A stretch of DNA of 18,905 nt from an uncultured Eubacteriales bacterium (GTDB taxonomy: Bacteria; Bacillota; Clostridia; Oscillospirales; CAG-272): assembly GCA_934446065.1 (NCBI GenBank), contig CAKSDP010000030.1:1-18905 (forward strand), given 5' to 3'. Positions within the stretch are counted from its first letter, which is position 1, and every line of letters begins with the position of its first letter. Positions 1 through 7,309 of the stretch are shown here, one piece after another. The notes under the pieces are model-generated. The model did no database searches. It worked only from the letters and a program-made list of their open reading frames with translations, and was not told the DNA's origin. Both the position numbers and the translations under genes were made by a program.

Positions 1-34
1 AAATAGATATAGTGAGTGCAGGGTTTTATTTTAG

Positions 35-513
35 GCTCCCTTGTGTAAAGGGAGCTGTCAGCCGCACGGCTGACTGAGGGATTGTTGCACAAGTGAATCA
101 ATATACCGGCAAACCCCTCTGAAATTACTGTTTACTTCGCTATTCAGGCTCCGGATCACCTTGATCCCATACTTCTCTAAAAATTCTGTTCGCTCAGCAT
201 CTTTCAGTATGTTCTCATCGTCAAAATGTTGTGATCCGTCAAGTTCAATAACAATTTGCGCTTTTGCACTGTAAAAATCTGCGATATAATTGCCGAGAAT
301 TTTCTGTCTGGAAAATCGTACGGGATAATCCCTTAAGAAGTCATACCACAAATGACATTCTTCTTTTGTCATTTCTTTACGTAATTTTCTTGCAAACGGA
401 ACAAGCATATGATTGTGTTTTGAACGCATATCAAGGTCTCCGTTTTTTCTTCTTAATTTTATCAATCCCTCCGTCAGCCTTGCGGCTGCCACCTCCCTTT
501 ACACAAGGGAGGC
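35..513. mobile_element. DUF559 nuclease cassette bounded by about 50-bp imperfect inverted repeats
   Basis: The left arm (35-83) and the reverse complement of the right arm (464-513) match at 45 of 50 aligned positions by eye, with four substitutions and one gap. Each arm holds two nested palindromes, CTCCCTTGTGTAAAGGGAG and a GTCAGCCG/CGGCTGAC-type stem. The first palindrome is the same C hairpin that occurs alone in the other four repeat blocks, so the cassette seems to have inserted at, or duplicated, that hairpin. The only gene inside encodes a DUF559 nuclease; there is no transposase. I infer a small, possibly non-autonomous mobile unit. I see no clear target duplication. Confidence 0.65.
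58..429 (-). CDS. DUF559 (Vsr-like, PD-(D/E)xK) endonuclease-fold protein
   Basis: A protein of about 123 residues that recognisably belongs to the DUF559 family, which is related to the very-short-patch-repair nuclease Vsr. The family's N-terminal pattern is present (MRSKHN...ARKLRKEMTKEE, then LWYDFLRDYPVRF). So is the core, with Asp51 in YIADFY and Glu62, Asp64 and His68 in IELDGSQH, the expected metal-binding residues. I chose the ATG at 429 because GGAGA lies 7 nt upstream. A longer frame up to 492 would be translated inverted repeat. The stop at 58-60 lies within the left inverted repeat, so the last residues come from repeat DNA. Substrate and role are unknown; nicking or cutting of the flanking hairpins is only a hypothesis. 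Confidence 0.8.
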   Translation of the reverse strand: MRSKHNHMLVPFARKLRKEMTKEECHLWYDFLRDYPVRFSRQKILGNYIADFYSAKAQIVIELDGSQHFDDENILKDAERTEFLEKYGIKVIRSLNSEVNSNFRGVCRYIDSLVQQSLSQPCG

Positions 514-515
514 TT

Positions 516-530
516 GGGTTTGCACAAACC
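516..530. repeat. Palindromic empty site of the D module
   Basis: The sequence gggtttgcacaaacc is a near-perfect palindrome. In the other four blocks the corresponding place reads ggtttgtgcaaa, about 115 bp of structured sequence, then ttgcacaaacc. This copy therefore looks like the site before insertion, or after exact loss, of that module. Confidence 0.6.
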
Positions 531-627
531 AATTATATATGCCCAGTATAAAGCTTTTGCGGAGCTTTTCTCGAAAAGCGACCGTTCCCCTTTCTCGAAA
601 AGCGGCTCGTTCCTTTCCAACTGTCCC

Positions 628-1668
628 CTACCGCCGAGCGGCAGTCGCCGGGATCGTGCAGATCAGGCGCTCAAGCGCTATGTAGCGCAGCTCGCTCGAC
701 TTAAGAAGCCGGTCCGCGTCCGCACACCGCTCTACCGCCGCGCGTAGCCGCCCCGGCTCCATCCCCGCGAGCGCCTTCATGTATAACCCGCATTTGTATT
801 CGTGCAGCTTGAGAGCAGATGCAATGTCGGCACGCGACGCCCCCTCGCTCTGCATCGCGCATACGTTCAGCATATCGCACAGAACGCGACCGAGCGCGGC
901 GCATACCGCCACAGGCTCCTCCCTCCGCTCCTTGTATGAGTCAAGCGCGGCAAGAGCAGCTCCCCTGTCACCCGCAAGCACTGCGTTCGCAAGCGCAAAA
1001 GCGTCGTCACCGCCGCCCTCGCAGCAAACGTAGTTCACGACCTTTGTATCAACCGCAACCCCGCTCGCAAGAGCAAACGCCGACAACTTCTCGCACTCGC
1101 CGTGCAGCGTATTCATATCGTTTCCGCAAAGCTCAAGCATCCGATCGAGCGCGTCCGGCATAACCTCAACACCCGATGCAAAAAGCTGCTTCGCGATCCA
1201 TTTTTTCAAAACAGCAGGCGTCTTCACAGCAAACTCAACCGGACAGAGCACTGACGCAAGCTTCTTGTACCTTGCGCTCGGCCTGCGAGGCAGATTTCCC
1301 GCATCAAAAGCTGTCGCCGGCACCTCGACGGCAAGAACCGTCTGCGGGTTGTCGGCTACGTGCGAAAAAACCTCTATATACGACGAAAACTCTCTCTCGG
1401 GGAGAGAGTCCGCCGCAAAACCGCTGAGCAGAACTGCTTTTTTCTCAGCCATCATGGGAAATGAGGTGATCGCCTCCTCAAGCGCTCCGGGCGAACACTC
1501 ATCCCCATCGAGACAGATCCGATTCATGTCGGACGGATCCCCCTCGCAGACGGCGGCGCACATATCGAGCGCGTAACGGTGTTTCAAAAAATCTTCGCTT
1601 CCAAAGAGTAGATATCCCCCACCCAAACTCTTCTTTTTCACCGCTTCACGGAACTCGGTATCGTTCAC
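628..1668 (-). CDS. holA: DNA polymerase III subunit delta
   Basis: The delta subunit of the clamp-loader complex opens the beta clamp (DnaN) so it can be placed on primed DNA. The product is 346 residues, the usual family length. The N-terminal LLFGSEDFLK stretch matches the start of the HolA domain I, and the remaining sequence follows the helical HolA pattern (for example LHGECEKLSAF and FALANAVLAGD). A TTG at 1704 keeps the frame open, but the GTG at 1668 has GGAGG exactly 7 nt upstream (1676-1680), so I use it. It is the last gene of the ThuA-DUF1934-holA run, starting 16 nt after the DUF1934 stop. The repeat block begins directly after its stop. Confidence 0.9.
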   Translation of the reverse strand: MNDTEFREAVKKKSLGGGYLLFGSEDFLKHRYALDMCAAVCEGDPSDMNRICLDGDECSPGALEEAITSFPMMAEKKAVLLSGFAADSLPEREFSSYIEVFSHVADNPQTVLAVEVPATAFDAGNLPRRPSARYKKLASVLCPVEFAVKTPAVLKKWIAKQLFASGVEVMPDALDRMLELCGNDMNTLHGECEKLSAFALASGVAVDTKVVNYVCCEGGGDDAFALANAVLAGDRGAALAALDSYKERREEPVAVCAALGRVLCDMLNVCAMQSEGASRADIASALKLHEYKCGLYMKALAGMEPGRLRAAVERCADADRLLKSSELRYIALERLICTIPATAARR

Positions 1669-1675
1669 GCCGTCG

Positions 1676-1680
1676 CCTCC
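1676..1680 (-). promoter_or_regulatory. Ribosome binding site deciding the holA start
   Basis: GGAGG on the minus strand lies 7 nt before the GTG at 1668. The competing upstream TTG (1704) overlaps the DUF1934 gene and has no comparable site. Confidence 0.7.
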
Positions 1681-1684
1681 ATCA

Positions 1685-2332
1685 TCAGATTTCCTCCGGC
1701 TCAAATTTCATGGTCATTACGGTGCGATGAGCCGCCGCACCGCGGATCTCCAGCGCATAGTCAAGATGTATCTCTCCCCCAAACCCGGGAGTAAATGTGT
1801 TCTCAACACGCGCGGCAAAAAGCCGCATATCGAAATCCATATAAGGCGTGTGGTAGACCGCGCGGTGTCGCCTGCCCCGCTCAAAGGTCATCACCGTCTC
1901 CGCCTCGCCGGACTTTATTATCGTTATAAGCCCGGTGTCGTCCGTCGAAAAATGGATCTCGGTAAGATTTATGCCTCCGTCATCGTTTGTCTCCGCGTAG
2001 ACCGCGGTCGCACGTCCGTCCCCGATCGCCACCCCGGCATCAAGGCTCAGCTTGTACTCTTCGCTTACGGGATTTTTTTTCGTCGCCGACATCAGCCGCC
2101 AGAGTATCTCTTCTCCGAGAGCGTCCTCCGGCACGCCCGGAATAACGGGTTCCGGTGCGTTTCCGTCCTCTGACTCGACGAACATTGAAAAATCGAACAG
2201 CTCGTATTCCTTTGACTTCAGCGTCATCCTGTAAAAATGCGCCTCTGCCCCGAGAATATCCGACAGAGCCTCTCTCAAAGAAGAGCCGCCGTCTTCGGGA
2301 TATTCGCGAAGCACTCCGTCAGCGTCTGTCAT
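1685..2332 (-). CDS. DUF1934 (YwiB-like) beta-barrel protein with N-terminal extension
   Basis: The last ~120 of 215 residues match the DUF1934 family, a lipocalin-like barrel of unknown function. Diagnostic stretches are the central GEAETVMTFERGRRHRAVYHTPY and the final strands IHLDYALEIRG and HRTVMTMKF. The first ~95 residues (acidic, partly helical, with LREALSDILGAEAHFYRM) are an extension I do not recognise. The ATG at 2332-2330 overlaps the TGA of the ThuA-like gene by one base (TGATG), and there is no good ribosome binding site. It is therefore probably translated by coupling to that gene. No enzymatic role is visible. Confidence 0.82.
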   Translation of the reverse strand: MTDADGVLREYPEDGGSSLREALSDILGAEAHFYRMTLKSKEYELFDFSMFVESEDGNAPEPVIPGVPEDALGEEILWRLMSATKKNPVSEEYKLSLDAGVAIGDGRATAVYAETNDDGGINLTEIHFSTDDTGLITIIKSGEAETVMTFERGRRHRAVYHTPYMDFDMRLFAARVENTFTPGFGGEIHLDYALEIRGAAAHRTVMTMKFEPEEI

Positions 2333-3066
2333 CAATACGCGGTATTACCACCGGCACAAGGACAGCCGTCGCCGTAACGGTATCCGAAATCATTCGGTGC
2401 AGCCCAATGTACGGCATTCGTCAGAATACGCTGAACGATCGGGTTGTAGAAGGATTTGCAGGACTCGTGACCGGGCTGGAAGTAGAAGATTTTTCCGGCG
2501 CCGCGCTTGAAGCAGCAGCCTGCACGGAAAACATAGCCCTTCTCATACCAAGCCTCAAAAACGAGCTCGTCCGGAGCGGGAATGTGGAAAGGCTCCGCAT
2601 AAAGCTCCTCGGACTCGAGAGTGAAGTGCTCGGGCACACCTGCGGCGATCGGGTGCGACGGATTTATATTCCACATGACTTCCAGCTGCTCATCGCCCCA
2701 TACGAGGTTGCCGGTGGTTCCGACGATCGCGCGGAAGGGCTTTGAATGGTGAGCTGAGTGCATGGCGATGAAGCCCATGCCGTCAATGTAGACTCTGTGA
2801 CGGATACGCTCGACGAGTGCATCGTCAACCGCTCCGTGTGCGATATGTCCCCACCACATGAGGACATCCGTAGAATTAAGGATCTCATCGGGAAGGCCCT
2901 GCCCGGGCTCATCGAGAGATGCAATCCGGACGTTTATCTCTTCATCGCGTCCGAGAAACTCGGCTACAGCTGCATGAAGACCGTTCGGATAGATTTTTTT
3001 GACGTTTTCGTCATTTTTTTCGTGAATGAATTCACTCCATACGGTTACGTTAATTTTTTTTGCCAT
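2332..3066 (-). CDS. ThuA-like (trehalose-utilisation type) domain protein
   Basis: A 244-residue soluble protein matching the ThuA family, a class-I-glutamine-amidotransferase-like fold linked to sugar metabolism in some bacteria. Recognisable features are VLMWWGHIAHG near residues 68-78, GMGFIAMHSAHHSKPF near 96-111, a central NPSHPIAAGVPEHF segment, and GKIFYFQPGHESCKSFYNP near 191-209. The ATG at 3066 follows AAAGG by 7 nt; an in-frame extension to 3111 would start before the likely transcript start. It heads a transcript with its own promoter (3116-3144), followed by DUF1934 and holA. The substrate cannot be told from sequence, and no sugar-transport genes are nearby. Confidence 0.85.
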   Translation of the reverse strand: MAKKINVTVWSEFIHEKNDENVKKIYPNGLHAAVAEFLGRDEEINVRIASLDEPGQGLPDEILNSTDVLMWWGHIAHGAVDDALVERIRHRVYIDGMGFIAMHSAHHSKPFRAIVGTTGNLVWGDEQLEVMWNINPSHPIAAGVPEHFTLESEELYAEPFHIPAPDELVFEAWYEKGYVFRAGCCFKRGAGKIFYFQPGHESCKSFYNPIVQRILTNAVHWAAPNDFGYRYGDGCPCAGGNTAY

Positions 3067-3115
3067 ATCTCTGCCTTTCTCGGATGACGGATGTTGTTCT
3101 CCCGCATCCACTTAA

Positions 3116-3144
3116 ATTATAACTCAGGTTATCGGAATAGTCAA
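3116..3144 (-). promoter_or_regulatory. Sigma-A type promoter for the ThuA-DUF1934-holA transcript
   Basis: On the minus strand TTGACT (3139-3144) is separated by exactly 17 bp from TATAAT (3116-3121), nearly the consensus. The expected start is near 3109, giving a leader of about 43 nt before the ATG at 3066. It lies just after the end of the topoisomerase gene (stop at 3198). Confidence 0.85.
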
Positions 3145-3197
3145 GCGCAAAACGGAAAAGTTTTCCTATAATTGACACTTTTTTATCCGGTTTCCAC

Positions 3198-5267
3198 TCA
3201 GATATCTGCGAGATCGAGGTATCTCGAGCCGTTTTCTGCAATAAATTCTTTTCTCGCGGCAATATCGTCGCCGAGCAGCGTCTCGAATATTCTCGCCGTC
3301 GCCTCGGCATCCGATCTTGTTATGCGGATGAGTCGACGCGTTTCGGGGTTCATGGTGGTCTTCCACATCATCTCGGGCTCGTTCTCACCGAGTCCCTTTG
3401 AACGCTGGAGCGTATATTTCTTGTCGCCGATCGACGCGAGTATCTGCGCCTTTTCCGGCTCGTTGTAAGCGAAATACGTGTCGCTTCCGCACGTGATCTC
3501 GTACAGCGGCGACTCGGCGATATAGACTCTGCCCTCGAGGAGCAGGGTCGGGAGCAGGCGGTAGAACATGGTCAGAAGCAGCGTGCGGATCTGGAATCCG
3601 TCCTCGTCGGCATCGGTGCAAATGATTATCTTCGCCCACTTGAGGTCGTCCATGCTGAACGGGACCATGCCGCCCTTTGTCTTGGTCTTGACCTCGACTC
3701 CGCAGCCGATGACCTTCAGAAGATTTGTGATGATCTCGCTCTTGAAGATCTTGTCGTAGCTGCTCTTGAGGCAGTTGAGCGTCTTACCCCTGACGGGGAT
3801 GATTGCCTGGAACTCGGCGTCGCGGCCGAGCTTTACCGACGTGAGAGCGGAGTCGCCCTCAACTATGAACAGCTCGCGGCGGGTCGCGTCCTTTGAGCGG
3901 CAGCTCACGAACTTATCGACGCGGTTCGCGATGTCCATTTTTGAAGTGATCTTGCTCTTTATGTCGATACGGGTCTTTTCGGCTGTCTCGCGCGAGCGCT
4001 TGTTCACAAGGACCTGACCGCAGAACCGCTCCGCCTCGAGCGGATTCTCGACGAAATAGATCTCAAGCTTTTCCTTGAGGAAAGCGTTCATCGCGTCGGC
4101 GATAAACTGATTCGTGATCGCCTTTTTCGTCTGGTTCGCGTAGGAGGTCTGCGTTGAGAACGAATTCGTAACGAGCACGAGGCAGTCGGCGATATCCTGG
4201 AACGTGACCTTCGCCTCGTTTTTGTTGTACTTGCCCTGCGCCTTGAGGTATCGGTCGACCGCCGTTGTGAACGCGAGTCTGACCGCCTTTTCGGGCGAGC
4301 CGCCGTGCTCGAGGTAGCTCGAGTTGTGGTAATACTCGAGCGCCTGAACCTTGTTCGACGAACAGAACGCGACCTCGCAGAGCAGCTTGTACTCCGGCAT
4401 ATCCTCGCGGTCGCGGCCGCGCGTTTCGAGCTGCCATTTTACGGGGGCGGTGAGCGCGTCGTCTCCGACAAGAGCGCGGACGTAGTCAACGATTCCGTCG
4501 GCGAAGTAGAATTCTTCGTCGGTGAAAGAGCCGTCCTCGTTCTCAAAGGCGAGGCGGAAGCGGATCCCCGCATTGACCATCGCCTGACGGTTCAGCACGT
4601 CGGTGAAATACTCGTGCGGAATATTAATATCGGTAAAGACCTCGAGGTCGGGCTTCCAGCGGGTGAGCGTTCCCGTTCGGCGCTCGCTTCGCGAAAGATC
4701 GCGGACGCGCAGCTCGCCGTCGGGATTTCCCTTTGTGAAGTGCATATACGACTCGTGCTCGCCGTCGTAGGAGAACACCTCCATAAACTCCGAGCTGCAC
4801 TGCGTTGCGCACGCGCCGAGTCCGTTCAGTCCGAGCGAATACGTATACGCGGCGTCGCCCGAGTTATTCTCGTACTTGCCGCCGGCGTACATTTCGCAGT
4901 AGATGAGGAACCAGTTGTACTGCTTTTCTTTTTCGTTATAGCCGAGCGGGACGCCGCGGCCGTGGTCGTCAATCTCGATCACGTGGTCGCGATAGATCCT
5001 GACCGATATTTCCGAGCCGTATCCCTCGCGCGCCTCATCGACGGAGTTTGAGAGGATCTCGAAGAACGAATGCTCGCATCCGTCAAGCCCGTCCGAGCCG
5101 AACATTACGGCGGGGCGTTTTCTTATTCTGTCGGCGCCCTTGAGCGCGGTTATCGCCTGGCTGTCATACTCTTTTTTAGATGCTGACTTTTTAGTCTTAC
5201 TGACCTTTTCATTCTCGGATGCTGATTTTTTAGCCTTACCGTCGTTTTCTTCTTTTTTTGTCGCCAT
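3198..5267 (-). CDS. Divergent second type IIA topoisomerase B subunit (GyrB/ParE-like)
   Basis: This is the ATPase/TOPRIM subunit of a type IIA topoisomerase, 689 residues, clearly distinct from the GyrB at 12499. It has the GHKL ATPase (catalytic Glu70 and Asn74 in FFEILSNSVDEA; DDHGRG at 101-105), the Lys of QTK (379-381), TOPRIM (Glu470 in IVEGDSA; DADED 552-556) and a C-terminal KGLGE motif. Oddities: GLNGLG at 146-151 instead of GLHGVG; DADEDGFQIRTLL instead of DADVDGAHIRTLL; and a Lys/Ser-rich N-terminal tail with a 13-residue tandem repeat (KKSAS twice). The ATG has AAAGGAG 6 nt upstream. It follows truB by 21 nt. No A-subunit partner is adjacent. It probably works with a second GyrA/ParC-like protein elsewhere; whether it acts as topoisomerase IV is an inference. 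Confidence 0.88.
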   Translation of the reverse strand: MATKKEENDGKAKKSASENEKVSKTKKSASKKEYDSQAITALKGADRIRKRPAVMFGSDGLDGCEHSFFEILSNSVDEAREGYGSEISVRIYRDHVIEIDDHGRGVPLGYNEKEKQYNWFLIYCEMYAGGKYENNSGDAAYTYSLGLNGLGACATQCSSEFMEVFSYDGEHESYMHFTKGNPDGELRVRDLSRSERRTGTLTRWKPDLEVFTDINIPHEYFTDVLNRQAMVNAGIRFRLAFENEDGSFTDEEFYFADGIVDYVRALVGDDALTAPVKWQLETRGRDREDMPEYKLLCEVAFCSSNKVQALEYYHNSSYLEHGGSPEKAVRLAFTTAVDRYLKAQGKYNKNEAKVTFQDIADCLVLVTNSFSTQTSYANQTKKAITNQFIADAMNAFLKEKLEIYFVENPLEAERFCGQVLVNKRSRETAEKTRIDIKSKITSKMDIANRVDKFVSCRSKDATRRELFIVEGDSALTSVKLGRDAEFQAIIPVRGKTLNCLKSSYDKIFKSEIITNLLKVIGCGVEVKTKTKGGMVPFSMDDLKWAKIIICTDADEDGFQIRTLLLTMFYRLLPTLLLEGRVYIAESPLYEITCGSDTYFAYNEPEKAQILASIGDKKYTLQRSKGLGENEPEMMWKTTMNPETRRLIRITRSDAEATARIFETLLGDDIAARKEFIAENGSRYLDLADI

Positions 5268-5288
5268 AGGATTCTCCTTTCCGTAAGA

Positions 5289-6188
5289 TTATAAGAGGAG
5301 CTGTTTTACGGGGCGCACGGCGTTCCCGTCCGGGAACTCATCGACGCGCCCGATCGCGAAAAACTCGCCGTTGTGGCACAGCTTCACCATCGTTCCGACG
5401 GGAATATCCCGTCTTATTTTTTTGAGGTATATTTCGGTTCCGCTGTGCGCGAGCTTTGAATAAAAATCGGGAAGATTTACCGTGGGAAAATCGGGGAAGA
5501 GCGTATCTGCGGGGAGTACGAGCGCAAGTCTTTCTTCATACGTCATACCCTCGAGCGCTTCGATCGTATACGCACGTGCGATATCGAACGCGCCCGCCTT
5601 TGTACGTCTGAGCGATGCCATAGCGCCGCCGCAGCCGAGGGAGGAACCGATATCAGCGCAAAGCGTGCGGATATACGTACCCTTTGAGCACGCCACGCGC
5701 AGAAAATAGTCGGTGCGGGATATTTTCTCGCACTCGATCCTATGGATCCGGACGCGTCTCGCCTCACGCTCGACCGAGCCGCCCTCGCGAGCGATATCGA
5801 CGAGCTTGCGTCCGCCGACCTTCAGCGCGCTGTACATCGGCGGGACCTGGTCGTAGTCGCCGACGAACGAATGCACTGCGGCGATGACCGCCGACTCATC
5901 GGGAATATCGTCGGACGATGACAGGATCTCGCCTGTCGTATCCTCGGTATCGGTGGTGATACCGAGGCGCAGCGTCGCCTCATACTCCTTATCCTCGGAG
6001 AGGAGAAAATCTGCGGCTTTGACCGCGCGTCCCAGAAGCACCGGCAGGACTCCCGTTGCCATGGGATCGAGCGTTCCGGTATGCCCGACTTTTTTGGTAT
6101 TAAACATTTTCCGGAGGATCTGTATGATCCGGTACGAGGTGACACCCTCGTGCTTATCTATAAGGATCACGCCGAACGGCTCTGCCAC
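5289..6188 (-). CDS. truB: tRNA pseudouridine-55 synthase
   Basis: TruB converts uridine 55 in the T-loop of tRNAs to pseudouridine. The 299-residue protein contains the family signature GHTGTLDPMATGVLP with catalytic Asp41, the substrate-loop motif PPMYSALKVGGRKL, and the KGTYIRTLCADIG motif, plus a short C-terminal domain. The longer frame begins at a GTG (6194), but AAAGGAGG (6196-6203) sits 1 nt from it and 7 nt from the GTG at 6188, so 6188 is preferred. It starts 29 nt after nrnA and is followed at 21 nt by the second topoisomerase gene. The rbfA-nrnA-truB order is a common fragment of the nusA-infB cluster. Confidence 0.95.
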   Translation of the reverse strand: MAEPFGVILIDKHEGVTSYRIIQILRKMFNTKKVGHTGTLDPMATGVLPVLLGRAVKAADFLLSEDKEYEATLRLGITTDTEDTTGEILSSSDDIPDESAVIAAVHSFVGDYDQVPPMYSALKVGGRKLVDIAREGGSVEREARRVRIHRIECEKISRTDYFLRVACSKGTYIRTLCADIGSSLGCGGAMASLRRTKAGAFDIARAYTIEALEGMTYEERLALVLPADTLFPDFPTVNLPDFYSKLAHSGTEIYLKKIRRDIPVGTMVKLCHNGEFFAIGRVDEFPDGNAVRPVKQLLL

Positions 6189-6195
6189 GCGCACT

Positions 6196-6203
6196 CCTCC
6201 TTT
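6196..6203 (-). promoter_or_regulatory. Ribosome binding site deciding the truB start
   Basis: AAAGGAGG on the minus strand has a 7-nt spacer to the GTG at 6188. Only 1 nt would separate it from the first GTG at 6194, too little for normal initiation. Confidence 0.7.
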
Positions 6204-6217
6204 CCGATGAGGTCATA

Positions 6218-7270
6218 TTATTTCTGAGAGGTACTGTTATATTCCGCGAGTGCGGCGTCGGCGACGCGGGCAAATTCCTCGACCGCCTCGTCCGTGCTGC
6301 GCGCGGTGATCGTGAAGCCTGCGGCACGCTTATGTCCGCCGCCGCCGAACTTCTCAGCAATAGCCGCGACGTCAAAATCGACGTTTGAGCGCGCGGAGCC
6401 GCGGAACGTACCCGGCTTTTCGGGGTCGGCTTTGATAACGACGCCGCAGACGGTGCCCTCGATACCGCGGACCTGATCGACCATTCCGCCGAGGTCGCGC
6501 AGCTCAAGCTCGTGCTCGGTCATCTCGCCGGTATTTACGGTAGTCACGGCGATCTTGCCGCCGCAGATATAGCGGAGGTTTTTATTCGCGATACGGCGCG
6601 CGACCGTTTCCTTTTTTGTTATGCCGTCGAACAGCGCAGATGAGATATCGGACACGGACATACGGTCGACGGGAAAGTCGCCGCCGTCGTCGTTCTCCGC
6701 GAGGTAGCCGCAGATTCCGGCTGCCGTAGAGAACGCGGACTCGTTGGTATTTGCAAATTTGAAGCTGCCGGTATCGGACGCGATAGCGGCGAATACCCGT
6801 CTGAGGACGGGGGAGAGGTTGCCGGTGACGTATCCTCTGAGCGCGGACTCGATCGCGAGGTCATACACGATGACTCCTGCGGCGGCTGCGTCGGGGTACC
6901 AGAGGTTATCGGCAAACATGGTACAGTTTTCGTGGTGGTCGATAGAGAGCGCGACCTCGCGGGCGAGGTGGGAAAGCTCTCCGAGCTGCGATGCCGATGC
7001 GGTATCGACTGCGACGATTATATCGAAATCGTTCTCCATGCCGCTCTCGTACGCGGTACTGTGGCCGTCGCACAGGAAGCGAAGCCGCTCCGGAATCTCC
7101 GACGGGCAGATGACGCGGCCGGACCCGCCGGTCAGCTCTACAAGGCGCAGCAGTCCGTATGCCGATCCGATCGCATCGCCGTCCGGGTTGACATGACAGA
7201 CGATCATTACTCTCTTCTGCGCGATCACGTGGATCGCTTCTCCAAGTGTTAATCTTTTGTACTCTTCCAT
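6218..7270 (-). CDS. nrnA: DHH-family bifunctional oligoribonuclease / PAP phosphatase
   Basis: NrnA-type enzymes degrade nano-RNAs to mononucleotides and dephosphorylate 3'-phosphoadenosine 5'-phosphate. The 350-residue protein carries the expected motifs: HVNPDGDAIGS (His26, Asp30, Asp32), VAVDTAS (Asp89), SIDHHEN (DHH at 111-113) and the DHHA1-domain GGGGHKRAAGF near residue 300. The ATG at 7270 is preceded by GAGGAG. It lies between a repeat block (upstream) and truB, and is probably cotranscribed with truB and the second topoisomerase gene. I see no convincing promoter in the 40 nt between the repeat and the start. Confidence 0.93.
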   Translation of the reverse strand: MEEYKRLTLGEAIHVIAQKRVMIVCHVNPDGDAIGSAYGLLRLVELTGGSGRVICPSEIPERLRFLCDGHSTAYESGMENDFDIIVAVDTASASQLGELSHLAREVALSIDHHENCTMFADNLWYPDAAAAGVIVYDLAIESALRGYVTGNLSPVLRRVFAAIASDTGSFKFANTNESAFSTAAGICGYLAENDDGGDFPVDRMSVSDISSALFDGITKKETVARRIANKNLRYICGGKIAVTTVNTGEMTEHELELRDLGGMVDQVRGIEGTVCGVVIKADPEKPGTFRGSARSNVDFDVAAIAEKFGGGGHKRAAGFTITARSTDEAVEEFARVADAALAEYNSTSQK

Positions 7271-7309
7271 AACGCTCCTCGGTTATTGTGTATTTATTTA
7301 AGTATTTCA

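Larger units (their letters stand above)
1..627. repeat. Intergenic repeat block 1 (carries the DUF559 cassette; truncated by window edge)
   Basis: This block matches the blocks at 7310, 12108, 14508 and 16869, but its interior differs. Positions 1-34 match the lead-in seen in the others (tagtgagtgcagg...tttag), followed by the C hairpin at 35-55. The DUF559 cassette then interrupts the block up to 513. From 511 the shared sequence resumes (ggcttgggtttg, then cacaaaccaattatatatgcccagtataaag, 522-552). The end near holA carries stems GCTTTTC/GAAAAGC around a TC loop. The 136-bp D module found in the other four blocks is missing here. The block abuts the holA stop codon. Confidence 0.8.

Noticed and set aside
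430..492. Upstream extension of the DUF559 gene to 492
   Set aside because: It would translate the right inverted repeat, lacks a ribosome binding site, and adds residues absent from the family; the ATG at 429 has a good site.
3145..3197. Terminator after the second topoisomerase B gene
   Set aside because: A short run of A/T is present but no stable stem precedes it on the minus strand.
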